This document shows positions 28,049-36,223 of a stretch of DNA of 55,803 nucleotides, piece by piece. This DNA is from Oscillospiraceae bacterium (GTDB lineage Bacteria > Bacillota > Clostridia > Oscillospirales > Oscillospiraceae). The stretch lies in NCBI GenBank assembly GCA_902778665.1, contig CACYYN010000026.1, positions 1 to 55,803 of the forward strand, given 5' to 3'. The position numbers were made by a program, and so were the translations under genes. The notes beneath the pieces were generated by a model. That model was given only the letters and a program-made list of their open reading frames with translations, made no database searches and was not told where the DNA came from. The first letter of the stretch is position 1. Each line of letters starts with the position of its first letter.

Positions 28049-29028
28049 ACCTGAAAAATCGGAGCTTTCTGAAGCTTCTGGACTATACACCGGAGGAGAT
28101 CAACTATCTGCTGGAGCTGGCGGCTGATCTGAAGGCAAAGAAAAAGGCGGGCATTGCCCACCGGATGCACGAGGGCAAGAACATCGCGCTGATCTTTGAG
28201 AAGACCAGCACCCGCACCCGCTGCAGCTTTGAAGTGGCAGCTGCAGATCTGGGGATGCACCCTGTCTATCTGGACCCGTCCTCCTCCCAGCTGGGGAAGA
28301 AGGAGAGCATTGCAGACACGGCAAGGGTTCTCGGCCGGATGTTTGACGGCATCGAATACCGGGGTTATGAGCAGGAAAGGGTGGAGAAGCTGGCCCAATA
28401 TGCCGGCGTGCCGGTGTGGAACGGCCTGACCAACGAGTTTCACCCCACGCAGATTCTGGCAGATTTTCTGACCGTGCAGGAGCACTTCGGCTCCCTTGCC
28501 GGGCGGAAACTGGTGTACTTCGGAGATGCCCGCTATAATATGGGCAACTCTCTGATGGTGGGATGTGCCAAGATGGGGCTGCATTTTGTGGCCTGTGCAC
28601 CGGAAAACTACTTCCCTGATGCTGCATTAATCGGGAAGTGTAAAGCTGTTGCCGCCGAAACCGGGGCTACGCTGTGCTTTGACACCGATCCCTTGCATGC
28701 TGCCGAAGGCGCAGATGTGCTTTACACGGATATCTGGGTTTCTATGGGCGAGCCGGAGAATGTTTGGGAAAAACGCATTCGGGAGCTGCTGCCCTATCAG
28801 GTCAATGCTGCAGTGCTCAAAGCGGCGGGAGAGCAGAGCGTATTTATGCACTGCCTGCCGGCTTACCACGATCTGGAGACCGAGAACGGGCTTGCCATCT
28901 ACGAAAAGTACGGTCTCAACGGCCTTGAGGTGACAGACGAGGTGTTTGAGGGACCCCGGTCTATCGTGTTTGATGAGGCGGAAAACCGGATGCACACCAT
29001 CAAAGCCGTGATGGCTGCCACACTCTGA
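28045..29028 (+). CDS. argF: Ornithine carbamoyltransferase
   Basis: Carbamoylates ornithine to citrulline. STRTR at 55-59 is the carbamoyl phosphate loop, [12 protein letters not shown] the second site, and HCLPAYHD holds the ornithine-site Cys. 327 residues, biosynthetic size. Overlaps argD by 4 bp (ATGA). Confidence 0.97.
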   Translation: MNLKNRSFLKLLDYTPEEINYLLELAADLKAKKKAGIAHRMHEGKNIALIFEKTSTRTRCSFEVAAADLGMHPVYLDPSSSQLGKKESIADTARVLGRMFDGIEYRGYEQERVEKLAQYAGVPVWNGLTNEFHPTQILADFLTVQEHFGSLAGRKLVYFGDARYNMGNSLMVGCAKMGLHFVACAPENYFPDAALIGKCKAVAAETGATLCFDTDPLHAAEGADVLYTDIWVSMGEPENVWEKRIRELLPYQVNAAVLKAAGEQSVFMHCLPAYHDLETENGLAIYEKYGLNGLEVTDEVFEGPRSIVFDEAENRMHTIKAVMAATL

Positions 29029-29051
29029 TGGACTCAGCGAGGGCCTGATCT

Positions 29052-30110
29052 ATGGACGGGAATGTTTATCTTGTGCTGGAAAACGGCACCTCCTTTGCAG
29101 GGCAGCCAATCGGCTACTGGGAGGAAGGCGGCAGCATCGGCGAGCTGGTTTTCACCACCGGTATGACCGGATATCTGGAAACGTTGACCGATCCCAGCTA
29201 TGCGGGACAGATCATATTGCAGACCTTCCCGCTGATCGGCAATTACGGGATCATTTCGCCGGATTTCGAGGGGGAGTGCCTGGCAAAGGGCTACGTGGTG
29301 CGGGAACTGTGTGATGCTCCGTCCAACTTCCGCAGTGAGGGAGATCTGGACGGCTTTCTGAAAGAGCACAGAATCCCCGGCATCTGCGGGGTGGACACCA
29401 GAGCCGTGACAAAAGTCCTGCGGGAAGAGGGTACGATGAATGCCTCCCTTTGCCTCTCCGTGCCGGAGAATCTGACGGATATCCGGGCATACCGAATTTG
29501 CGGTGCGGTTGAACAGGCAAGCGCAAAGGAGATAAAAGAGTATCCCGGTACAGGCCCCCATGTGGTGCTGGTGGACTACGGCGCAAAACAGAATATCATC
29601 CGCTGCCTCTCTAAGCGCACCTGCCGTGTGACGGTTGTGCCCCACAACACGCCTGCAGAGGATATCCTGGATATGAATCCGGACGGGGTGATGCTTTCCA
29701 ACGGCCCGGGAGACCCGGAGGAGAACACATTTGAAATAGCCCAGATCAGAAAAATGATTGGTAAGGTGCCGGTTTTCGGCATCTGCCTCGGCCATCAGCT
29801 CACAGCTTTGGCCATGGGCGGCAGAACCGTGAAGCTGAAATACGGCCATCACGGAGCAAACCAGCCGGTGACAGACGGGAAAAACACGTGGATCAGCAGT
29901 CAGAACCACAATTACGCCGTGCTTTCAGACAGCCTGCGCCATTCGGCAAGGGAGATCTTCCGCAACGCCAACGACGGCAGCTGCGAAGGACTGGAATACC
30001 CGGGGCTGCAATGCTTCACGGTGCAGTTTCACCCGGAGGCCTGCGGAGGCCCTCATGACACGGAATTTCTCTTTGACCGGTTTCTTGCGATGATGCAGCC
30101 GGATGAATAA
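29052..30110 (+). CDS. carA: Carbamoyl-phosphate synthase small (glutaminase) subunit
   Basis: Supplies ammonia from glutamine for carbamoyl phosphate synthesis. The class-I amidotransferase triad is present: Cys245 in FGICLGHQ, and His/Glu in VQFHPEA near the C-terminus. The N-terminal small-subunit domain (FTTGMTGYLETLTDPSYAGQ) is complete. It ends the arg operon and is followed by a terminator. The large subunit carB, normally adjacent, is not in the window, so the partner must be encoded elsewhere. Ribosome site GCGAGGG. Confidence 0.95.
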   Translation: MDGNVYLVLENGTSFAGQPIGYWEEGGSIGELVFTTGMTGYLETLTDPSYAGQIILQTFPLIGNYGIISPDFEGECLAKGYVVRELCDAPSNFRSEGDLDGFLKEHRIPGICGVDTRAVTKVLREEGTMNASLCLSVPENLTDIRAYRICGAVEQASAKEIKEYPGTGPHVVLVDYGAKQNIIRCLSKRTCRVTVVPHNTPAEDILDMNPDGVMLSNGPGDPEENTFEIAQIRKMIGKVPVFGICLGHQLTALAMGGRTVKLKYGHHGANQPVTDGKNTWISSQNHNYAVLSDSLRHSAREIFRNANDGSCEGLEYPGLQCFTVQFHPEACGGPHDTEFLFDRFLAMMQPDE

Positions 30111-30115
30111 AAAAA

Positions 30116-30150
30116 TTCACGCTGCCTGGATTTTCTTCCGGCAGCGTGAA
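30116..30150 (+). terminator. Terminator of the arg operon
   Basis: TTCACGCTGCC (30116-30126) pairs with GGCAGCGTGAA (30140-30150), a perfect 11-bp stem. The T-tail is short (ATTT), with an A-run on the 5' side. Confidence 0.75.
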
Positions 30151-30230
30151 ATTTATGGTTTATCTTTTCCTGTTTTCTGTGTATAATAGAAATATCACAT
30201 ACCTGAAAAACAGAAAGGAGGAGGGAAAAC

Positions 30231-30818
30231 ATGAAAAACATCATAACCATCAGCCGAGAATACGGCAGCGGCGGATATGAGATCGGCCAGAGGGCAGCGG
30301 AGGCGCTGGGCTTTAAATTTTACGACAAGGAGCTGATTGCCCAGATAGCGGAGAAGCTGCTGGTGTCAGAGGCCTATATGCGCAGCACGGAAGACAAACT
30401 GATCCGCAGGAATATTTTCCGAGAGGTGTTTCCGACACTTTCCGGCAACGACAATGCGGATGCCGACTTTATCTTTGCCCAGCAGGGAAAGTTTATTGTA
30501 GACCTGGCAGAGAAGGGCAACTGCGTGATTGCCGGGAGGCGGGCTGATTACTATCTGCGGGATAATCCCAATGCTTTGCACCTGTTCTTCTATGCGGATA
30601 TGGATTTTAAAATTGAACGGATCTGCCGCACGGAAAATTGCAGCGAGGAAGAGGCTGCACGGAAAATCAGCGATATGGATAAGCGCAGAAAAACCAGCTA
30701 TGAGTATGTAACCGGCCGCAAGTGGGCTGACAGACACAACTATGATCGAATGATCTGTACATCATCCCTCGGCCTGCAGAAATGCGTGGATGAGATTGTA
30801 AATCTGATTAAAGAATAG
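30231..30818 (+). CDS. Cytidylate kinase-like family protein
   Basis: A 195-residue P-loop kinase of the cytidylate-kinase-like type common in Clostridia. TISREYGSGGYEIGQRAAEAL is the degenerate phosphate loop, FYDKELI the following strand and helix, and AGRRADYYL and DMDKRRKTSYEYVTGRKW the lid and base region. True Cmk proteins are longer and differ here, so a function in nucleotide phosphorylation is likely but the substrate is uncertain. TATAAT at 30182-30187 and AGGAGG provide expression signals. Monocistronic. Confidence 0.85.
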   Translation: MKNIITISREYGSGGYEIGQRAAEALGFKFYDKELIAQIAEKLLVSEAYMRSTEDKLIRRNIFREVFPTLSGNDNADADFIFAQQGKFIVDLAEKGNCVIAGRRADYYLRDNPNALHLFFYADMDFKIERICRTENCSEEEAARKISDMDKRRKTSYEYVTGRKWADRHNYDRMICTSSLGLQKCVDEIVNLIKE

Positions 30819-30828
30819 GGAAGCCCCC

Positions 30829-30866
30829 ATGAAAAGCCGACTCGCAGCAGCGTGCCGGCTTTTCAT
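30829..30866 (+). terminator. Terminator after the cytidylate kinase-like gene
   Basis: ATGAAAAGCCG (30829-30839) pairs with CGGCTTTTCAT (30856-30866) around a 16-nt loop. The T-tail is weak. Confidence 0.6.
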
Positions 30867-30990
30867 TTCATAGGGAAATTAAACAAATGAACTGGTTTCC
30901 TGCCGGGACGGATTAAAGTGTTCCAAAGAACTGTTATTAAAAAATCAATAAGCGTGGATGTAAATATTCTGTGAATCGAGGATAAAACGC

Positions 30991-31019
30991 TTGAATTTTT
31001 ACCGCGTTTCTGCTATAAT
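30991..31019 (+). promoter_or_regulatory. Strong promoter of the second small RNA
   Basis: TTGAAT (30991-30996), exactly 17 bp, TATAAT (31014-31019). It lies inside a spurious 85-codon frame beginning at 30991. Confidence 0.75.
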
Positions 31020-31025
31020 TCCTAT

Positions 31026-31170
31026 ATCTTCCATAGGTGAGTCGGTTTCAATGCATTGGCTTACCAGTCTGAATGGAGCTGATAAATTTTACCTTCAGTA
31101 TTCATCAGACCCGTTCCTCCATCATTCTCTCCTTGCTCTCCGCTTTGAAACGCGCGGAGAGCACTTTTTT
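31026..31170 (+). ncRNA. Probable small RNA gene (about 145 nt)
   Basis: Promoter at 30991-31019 predicts a 5' end near 31026. A terminator stem TGCTCTCCGC/GCGGAGAGCA (31134-31143, 31154-31163) with six T (31165-31170) gives the 3' end. Between them are hairpin GGTGAGTC/GGCTTACC (31036-31043, 31058-31065, using G-U pairs) and hairpin GTCTG..CAGAC (31067-31071, 31106-31110). No ribosome site or plausible short protein is seen. The 85-codon frame crossing it begins at the -35 box. A leader of the downstream gene is less likely, since that gene has its own promoter at 31245-31274. Family not recognised. Confidence 0.6.
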
Positions 31171-31244
31171 ACCCGAAGGGGACTGATCGGATGGGAATGG
31201 CTTACTTTAAGGGAACTCCTGATCAGGCAAAAGGGACAGCTTTA

Positions 31245-31274
31245 TTGACGAGAGCACTATTTATGTAGTATAAT
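31245..31274 (+). promoter_or_regulatory. Promoter of the double-glycine leader protein gene
   Basis: TTGACG (31245-31250), 18 bp, TATAAT (31269-31274). It is followed by about 90 nt of leader and an AAAGGAG ribosome site. Confidence 0.65.
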
Positions 31275-31370
31275 CAATTTAATAAAATGATTTCTGTGAC
31301 GGTTTTGTGACAGTTCTCATGTTAAAATGTTTGTGCAAATTTTGAAAAAATTGAAAGGAGACTTCAGCTA

Positions 31371-31685
31371 ATGGAAAATATCAACGAAAAGGATACGGTT
31401 CAACTGAATGACAGCCAGCTGGACCAGGTGAACGGCGGTGCATTCTCATCATATGTAGGGACCTGGGAGTGCTGTGAAAACAAGGAACTCGGTGCCAGAA
31501 TCACGGTTTACGGAAACGGTACGATCACGCTGTTCAGCTCCAAGAATCCCGCGTTCTCCGGCAATTATACCTATGGCATCAACAGCAACGGTTTCATGGC
31601 CACCTCCAACGGCACGGTCTTTGCCCCCAACGGTTTTAATCACCTGATAGACAGCAACGGCAGACACTGGGACCGCATCGGCTAA
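31371..31685 (+). CDS. Small secreted-type protein with double-glycine leader
   Basis: A 104-residue protein. Residues 1-23 form a leader of the class processed by C39-peptidase ABC exporters: an acidic N-terminus, then QLNDSQLDQVNGG, where Leu/Val spacing and the final Gly22-Gly23 match bacteriocin and quorum-peptide leaders. Cleavage would release an 81-residue product starting AFSSYVGTWECC. It is Gly/Asn/Thr-rich with alternating hydrophobic residues (ITVYGNGTITLF), so it looks beta-rich and not like a helical bacteriocin. Two adjacent Cys follow the Trp. No exporter, immunity or modification gene is adjacent. Function unknown. Bacteriocin, signalling protein or inhibitor are all possible. 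Confidence 0.75.
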   Translation: MENINEKDTVQLNDSQLDQVNGGAFSSYVGTWECCENKELGARITVYGNGTITLFSSKNPAFSGNYTYGINSNGFMATSNGTVFAPNGFNHLIDSNGRHWDRIG

Positions 31686-31712
31686 ATCGGGAAAAAGTAC
31701 GACAAATAATTG

Positions 31713-31741
31713 TTGACAGCGGATAATCAATCGGATATAAT
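31713..31741 (+). promoter_or_regulatory. Consensus promoter of the third small RNA
   Basis: TTGACA (31713-31718), 17 bp, TATAAT (31736-31741): both hexamers and the spacing are perfect sigma-70 consensus. Confidence 0.8.
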
Positions 31742-31747
31742 AAGATT

Positions 31748-31828
31748 ACAGGACACGGTTAAATGTTCCGAATCCGAAATCTTACAGACAGTGATGAAAC
31801 GACGATCACATGCCTGTAAGATTTTTTG
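31748..31828 (+). ncRNA. Probable small RNA gene (about 80 nt)
   Basis: A perfect consensus promoter fires into an 80-nt segment ending in stem AATCTTACAG/CTGTAAGATT (31778-31787, 31814-31823) with six T (31822-31827). The terminator loop carries an inner stem GTGAT/ATCAC (31791-31795, 31805-31809). No start codon with a ribosome site lies inside. The unit follows the double-glycine protein gene by about 60 bp, and could regulate it or be its antisense-free neighbour. No known family recognised. Confidence 0.6.
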
Positions 31829-32040
31829 CTCTTAAATGAAAAATCTTTGCCGCCGCGTGATAGATCCGTGAAGATTATAATGAAAATCCAGATATGACAG
31901 GTCCGAAGTGAGACTGAATGTTCCGCTTCGGGCCGGTGCTTTATTTTGCCACAGGGAGGAGAAGCCTCCATGTGTGACAGTTCTATGAGGATTGCTGTGT
32001 TATACTTGCGCCATCAAATGAAAATATAAGGAGAATAAAG
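31829..32040 (+). other. Gene-free stretch with two unassigned hairpins
   Basis: No credible coding frame. GGTCCGAAG/CTTCGGGCC (31900-31908, 31926-31934) and GGAGG/CCTCC just downstream could fold. TATACT at 32001-32006 is a possible -10 for the small membrane protein that follows. Confidence 0.4.
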
Positions 32041-32258
32041 ATGAACTTCAAAGATATTGCAAAAAATGTTGGGATGTCCCTTCTGCTTTTAAATGCAGTT
32101 TATGTTCTTTTTGTTTAGTGACCGGTGAAGACTATGATTTTGAAATCCTTCACTGTGTAATAACACCAATTCTCTGTGGATTAGGAATATCTTATGGAGA
32201 GTATCTTAGGACCAAGAGATTTATGGCGGATAAGAATTCTGCGGAACAGGAGGTTTAG
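32041..32258 (+). pseudogene. Small two-helix membrane protein with a frameshift
   Basis: AAGGAG precedes ATG 32041, which opens a 25-codon frame (MNFKDIAKNVGMSLLLLNAV...) ending at TAG in a T-rich run near 32117. The +2 frame then continues without a stop, reading EDYDFEILHCVITPILCGLG, to TAG 32256-32258. Restoring one base in the T-run would give a protein of about 72 residues with two hydrophobic segments and a basic tail (YLRTKRFMADKN). The simplest reading is a single-base deletion in a homopolymer. A sequencing or assembly error would look the same. Confidence 0.55.
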
Positions 32259-32290
32259 TTTTTCCCTTTTCATTTTTCTTTTTGTTTACC

Positions 32291-32321
32291 GTCTGCACTT
32301 CAGTTCATCTGAGGTGCAGAC
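32291..32321. other. 13-bp hairpin of unknown role
   Basis: GTCTGCACTTCAG (32291-32303) pairs with CTGAGGTGCAGAC (32309-32321) with a 5-nt loop and one G-U pair. There is no T-tract after it on the plus strand, so it is not a clear terminator. Confidence 0.5.
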
Positions 32322-32371
32322 AATTTATATCATCAGTATTGCAGTTTTTCATGTTTTTCTGAAATTTGGTG

Positions 32372-32400
32372 TTGACATTTTGGAAAGTATCTGGTAATAT
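32372..32400 (+). promoter_or_regulatory. tRNA-Ala promoter
   Basis: TTGACA (32372-32377), 17 bp, TAATAT (32395-32400), 35 bp before the tRNA 5' end. Confidence 0.7.
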
Positions 32401-32435
32401 AATTCCCGCTTTGAGAAATCAATTTTCCGGCATCT

Positions 32436-32511
<76 letters not shown>

Positions 32512-32514
32512 AGA

Positions 32515-32550
32515 AAAAAGTTCCAAGATTTAAACGTCTTGGAACTTTTT
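32515..32550 (+). terminator. Terminator of the tRNA gene
   Basis: AAAAAGTTCCAAGA (32515-32528) pairs with TCTTGGAACTTTTT (32537-32550). Confidence 0.9.
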
Positions 32551-32614
32551 CTTTGTTATTCGCTTTAATATGTTCAGGTTTTCTATGTTTGTTTGCTGTT
32601 CTGATTTCCTTTCA

Positions 32615-32634
32615 TGTAGCAACGATGTAGCAAC
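32615..32634. repeat. Short direct repeat beside the integrase relic
   Basis: TGTAGCAAC occurs at 32615-32623 and again at 32626-32634, an 11-bp period. Such repeats next to a tRNA and an integrase often are recombinase arm-binding sites. Here it would be a remnant. Confidence 0.5.
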
Positions 32635-32643
32635 AGGATTTTT

Positions 32644-32871
32644 TCAGATTAAGTCCGTTATTCTCCGGAGATCAGCTATCTCTACGTCCTGGTAATACTT
32701 TAGCTGCTCTTCTGAGGCGTGACCGATCAGTTTCTGCTTTTCCTTGGTAAGCTTTTCTTTTGGACAGGCATTCATGCATTCCTGAAGGACTTCATCAGGA
32801 CGATTCCGCTGATGCAGTCATACGAGTGAAGCGAGGCTCTTGGTGAGCGCAGAGTGCCGGAACCTGCCAAA
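32644..32871 (-). pseudogene. Tyrosine integrase C-terminal relic
   Basis: The minus strand reads FRHSALTKSLASLV, an in-frame TGA (32818-32820), then about 57 codons including KQKLIGHASEEQLKYYQDV and ending ITDLI-stop at 32644. RH, GH and the Tyr (tandem YY) in the right order and spacing are the box II residues of phage-type tyrosine recombinases. Everything N-terminal is missing. Its end faces tRNA-Ala(GGC) about 130 bp away, the usual arrangement for an integrative element using a tRNA 3' end. I read it as the scar of a lost island. Confidence 0.75.
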
Positions 32872-32932
32872 TGATTACGGGTAATGATATTATGAGAATA
32901 ATGTTATGGTAACCAATCTGCGGTAAAAGAGA

Positions 32933-32957
32933 TGCACCACAGGCGGGCTGTGGTGCA
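32933..32957 (-). terminator. Terminator of the 41-residue membrane protein gene
   Basis: TGCACCACAG and CTGTGGTGCA form a perfect 10-bp stem with a 5-nt loop. On the minus strand it is followed by TCTCTTTT. Confidence 0.75.
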
Positions 32958-32965
32958 AGAGGAGA

Positions 32966-33091
32966 TCAGCGGAAAATGAAAACCGAAGCGACAATGGCAA
33001 TCACCATACCGACGATTGTCCATGACACGAGACTTGGGAGAATCTCAGATTCATGATTTACTCTTTCTTTCACCTGTTCATATTCGAGCAT
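32966..33091 (-). CDS. Small single-span membrane protein (41 residues)
   Basis: MLEYEQVKERVNHESEILPS is a charged cytoplasmic-type segment. It is followed by one hydrophobic helix (WTIVGMVIAIVASVFIF) ending in Arg. The start is ATG 33091, with AAAGGAG at ideal spacing; a longer frame to 33148 lacks a site. A clean terminator follows. Function unknown. Small proteins of this form can be membrane-complex modulators or toxins, but nothing here decides. Confidence 0.65.
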   Translation of the reverse strand: MLEYEQVKERVNHESEILPSLVSWTIVGMVIAIVASVFIFR

Positions 33092-33207
33092 AGATATTCT
33101 CCTTTCTTTCTGCTGTTGCATTGAGGAATTTAAAAAACAGGAATTCATCGGGATGATAATGAAGAACGCAATATTTTATGAATGATTTAAACCTAACGGC
33201 TAATATA

Positions 33208-34209
33208 TCACGCAGCGGGAAGAAGTGCTTCCTGTTCTTCAAGCCAAGCGCTCCAGGGAATATCATAGTTCGATTCATGCTGGTCCTGAACATACGCATA
33301 GAACATCGGCGTCATTCTGGCCTTTTCCTCAGAGTACGGCGCTTTATAGCTGTCGGAATCCCCTGTATATAAAGGATAGCTTCCGCAAAGCAGCGTTTGC
33401 CGGACAACAATATCCTCCATCGGTACATCAGGATTGATCATCATATCATACAGGGTCATCATAATTCCTGTCCGGCCTTTGCCTGCCTGACAATGGAAAT
33501 GAAGCCAGCTCTGCTCCGGGTCAATGCTCCTGATCAGAGAAACAAATGCATCGATCTCTTCCGCCTTTGGCCAGGTATGATCTTGTATCGGAAGCCGGAT
33601 ATACACAAATCCCTCGCCCTCAACCAGGTCCCTTTCTGTTATGACGTGCCGGACTTCGATTTCAAGGGGATCAGAGGGGAAATCGCTTTTTACATAGTAT
33701 GCGGAGATCGTCTTCCCGATCATCATCTCAAATCGATTTATCTCATCTGCCTCAATCTCTGCAGTTGACATGTCAAGATTTGTCCAATTGTGCAGCCCAT
33801 ACCAGGAAAGGGGAAATCCTTCGTTCACAAGCACGTGGCTTTCCCGGCGAAGATCAAGAATATAGACGGTTCTGTTTCCGGCATATGAACGCAAATCTTC
33901 TGCCAGAGACTTGAACTGAGGTATCGAAAACTGAGCACTGCCGGATATGCACAGGGTATTCAGACCTTCCTTGCTCGGTGTGAAATCAGGGTCGATATCT
34001 TATTTCCCGTTCGGTTCCTGAAACTCAAAAAGATCATCGGCCAGAAATCTGACATTGCTCAGTTCGCCATAAACAACATCGGATCCGTGTTTGTCAACGC
34101 GGATTTAGGGATCAGTTGATTCGCCAAAAGCTGCCGGAACTAAATACAATAGGGAAGCAGAAAACACCAGTAGGAAAACAGTAACAAAAGAATATTTCTT
34201 GTATGCCAT
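33208..34209 (-). pseudogene. Secreted PTP-like phytase/phosphatase with two in-frame stops
   Basis: From ATG 34209 (ribosome site GGGAGG) the minus strand encodes a signal peptide (MAYKKYSFVTVFLLVFSASL...) and continues in one frame for 334 codons, interrupted by TAA at 34105-34107 and TAA at 34000-34002. Sequence on both sides of the stops is clearly protein-like (VDKHGSDVVYGELSNVRFLA). The catalytic P-loop HCQAGKGRTG (Cys240, Arg246) and the general-acid region LPIQDHTWP are intact, the pattern of cysteine phytases and related phosphatases of gut anaerobes. The 228-codon frame from TTG 33894 is only the part after the second stop and lacks a start signal. Inactivated gene, unless TAA is read through. 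Confidence 0.8.
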
Positions 34210-34317
34210 TGATTGGACCTCCCTTTTTACAATGTCTTATTTTTGCTCTTCTCAGTTGTATGAAAAATGCTGTCGTGCTATAATGACGGTTATGATGAAC
34301 AGAGAAAAGGAGAAACT

Positions 34318-35073
34318 ATGAAACGATTTATATCATGGAATGTGAACGGACTGAGAGCATGCATGGGAAAAGGTTTTATGGAAGCATTCCGGAGCCTGGA
34401 TGCAGATATCTTCTGTCTGCAGGAGACAAAGCTTCAGGCCGGGCAGATTGAACTGGAACTCCCGGGATATCATCAGTTCTGGAATTATGCGGAGAAGAAA
34501 GGTTATTCAGGAACGGCAATCTTTACGAAAGAGGAGCCCGTCAGCGTCTGCTATGGGATCGGAATAGAAGAGCACGACCATGAAGGCAGAGTGATTACGC
34601 TGGAGTTTCCGGATTATTATTTCATCACGGTTTATGTTCCCAACTCACAGGACGGGTTAGCCAGACTGGATTATCGTATGACGTGGGAGGATGACTTCCT
34701 TCATTATGTGAAGAAGCTGGAAGAGCACAAGCCGGTAATCTACTGCGGGGATCTGAATGTGGCACACCGGGAGATTGACCTGAAAAATCCGTCATCCAAC
34801 CGTCATAATGCGGGGTTCACCGATGAGGAACGCGCTAAAATGGATACAGTTCTGGGAAACGGACTTATCGACACATTTCGGTATTTCTATCCGGATATGG
34901 AAAACATTTATTCCTGGTGGAGCTATCGCTTCAAGGCAAGAGAGAGAAACGCCGGGTGGCGCATTGACTATTTTATTGTAAGCGATTCTCTGCGGGAGAG
35001 TCTGAAAGACGCAAAAATACACACGGAAATCACGGGGTCGGATCATTGCCCTGTGGAGCTGGATATTTTTTAG
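34318..35073 (+). CDS. xth: Exodeoxyribonuclease III / AP endonuclease
   Basis: Cuts DNA at abasic sites and removes 3' blocking groups in base excision repair. The EEP-fold motifs are [48 protein letters not shown] and GSDHCPVEL. Start chosen at ATG 34318 because AAAGGAG precedes it and homologues begin MKRFISWN. The longer frame from 34267 adds 17 unrelated residues. 251 residues. Its stop overlaps the 3' end of convergent mutY by 4 bp. Confidence 0.95.
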   Translation: MKRFISWNVNGLRACMGKGFMEAFRSLDADIFCLQETKLQAGQIELELPGYHQFWNYAEKKGYSGTAIFTKEEPVSVCYGIGIEEHDHEGRVITLEFPDYYFITVYVPNSQDGLARLDYRMTWEDDFLHYVKKLEEHKPVIYCGDLNVAHREIDLKNPSSNRHNAGFTDEERAKMDTVLGNGLIDTFRYFYPDMENIYSWWSYRFKARERNAGWRIDYFIVSDSLRESLKDAKIHTEITGSDHCPVELDIF

Positions 35074-36134
35074 GAGCGGGAAACCTCCTCTGCTTTTCTC
35101 TGCCAGAAGCGCAGGGCAGTTGGAATAGAGTAGCCGGCAGAAATCTCCTCCGGTGAAAGCCAGAGAAGACTATCGGCCTCGCAGGCGCAGGAAATCAGAT
35201 AACCGGTCATTCTCCACTCGACGTGGGTGAAGATGTGTTTTGCAGTTCCGCAGGGTTCGGAAGAAAGAGGACAGACGCCGAGTTTTTCCGCTTCCTGCAG
35301 GGCTTGGGCAGCAGAGAGCCGGCCTTCAACACCGGGAAATTCCCAAAGCCTGGCCAGGATGCCGGAAGCAGGGCGTTTTCGAATGGCAAAACGGCGGCCG
35401 GAATGAAGAAGCAGAATTGTTCTTTCCTCAATGCGGCGTTCTTTCGGTGCGGATTTTACGGGAAAGCACAGTTCTTCTCCCTTCTCGTGGGCGAGACAGA
35501 GAGAGCGAAGCGGGCAGGAGGAGCAGAGAGGTGATCCGTTAGGCAGACAAATCACTTCACCGAGTTCCATCAGACCTTCTGTCAGAAGAGAGGCTTCGCG
35601 ACCGGAAGGGTAGTATGATCGCAGAAGTTCGGCAGTCTCCTTTTTCGTCCGGGGATCTGCAATATCGTCAGGAAGGGCGAGGAGCCGCATAATCAGGCGA
35701 AGCACGTTCCCGTCTACTGCGGGTTCACTCTCGCCGTATGCAATGGATGCAATGGATGCTGCAGTATAATCACCGATACCCGGCAGCTTTTTCAGAGCTT
35801 CAGCCTTTCGGGGTAACATGCCGTTGTGTTGCGCCATAACGATTTCGGCAGTTTTTTTCAGATTTCTGGCCCGGCTGTAGTAACCCAGACCTTCCCACAG
35901 CTTCAGCAGCCTGTCTTCGGGAACTGCTGCGAGAGCGGGAATATCCGGCAACTCCTGCAGGAAACGCCTGTAATAGGGAATCACAGCTTCGATCCGTGTC
36001 TGCTGGAGCATTATTTCCGATATCCAGATATGGTAGGGTGTAGGATCATCGCGCCAGGGGAGGGACCGCCGGTTAAGCGAATACCAGATAATGACAGCAG
36101 GAAGGGCTTTCTCAATTCTTTCCGTATTTTTCAT
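35070..36134 (-). CDS. mutY: A/G-specific adenine glycosylase
   Basis: Removes adenine mispaired with 8-oxoguanine. [17 protein letters not shown] carries the catalytic Glu, [19 protein letters not shown] the helix-hairpin-helix, and AVDGNVLR the catalytic Asp. The four cluster Cys occur as [18 protein letters not shown]. The C-terminal part is the Nudix-like domain that senses 8-oxoG. 354 residues. Convergent and overlapping with xth, another base excision repair gene. Confidence 0.96.
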   Translation of the reverse strand: MKNTERIEKALPAVIIWYSLNRRSLPWRDDPTPYHIWISEIMLQQTRIEAVIPYYRRFLQELPDIPALAAVPEDRLLKLWEGLGYYSRARNLKKTAEIVMAQHNGMLPRKAEALKKLPGIGDYTAASIASIAYGESEPAVDGNVLRLIMRLLALPDDIADPRTKKETAELLRSYYPSGREASLLTEGLMELGEVICLPNGSPLCSSCPLRSLCLAHEKGEELCFPVKSAPKERRIEERTILLLHSGRRFAIRKRPASGILARLWEFPGVEGRLSAAQALQEAEKLGVCPLSSEPCGTAKHIFTHVEWRMTGYLISCACEADSLLWLSPEEISAGYSIPTALRFWQRKAEEVSRS

Positions 36135-36223
36135 AGACTGTATTACTCCGTTTTTATAATCGGATTCTAACGGAAAAAATGAAAAAAATCAATGGGAAAC
36201 GCAGGCAAGAGCCGGAGGGATGA

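Noticed and set aside
30991-31248. 85-codon open frame on the plus strand
   Set aside because: It begins at a -35 box, crosses a promoter and an intrinsic terminator, and has no ribosome site or protein-like composition.
32194-32397. 67-codon frame on the plus strand
   Set aside because: It overlaps the end of the frameshifted membrane protein and the tRNA promoter, and has no ribosome site.
33208-33894. A 228-residue phosphatase starting at TTG 33894
   Set aside because: The same frame continues upstream through two stops to a signal peptide with a good ribosome site, so TTG is internal to a broken gene.
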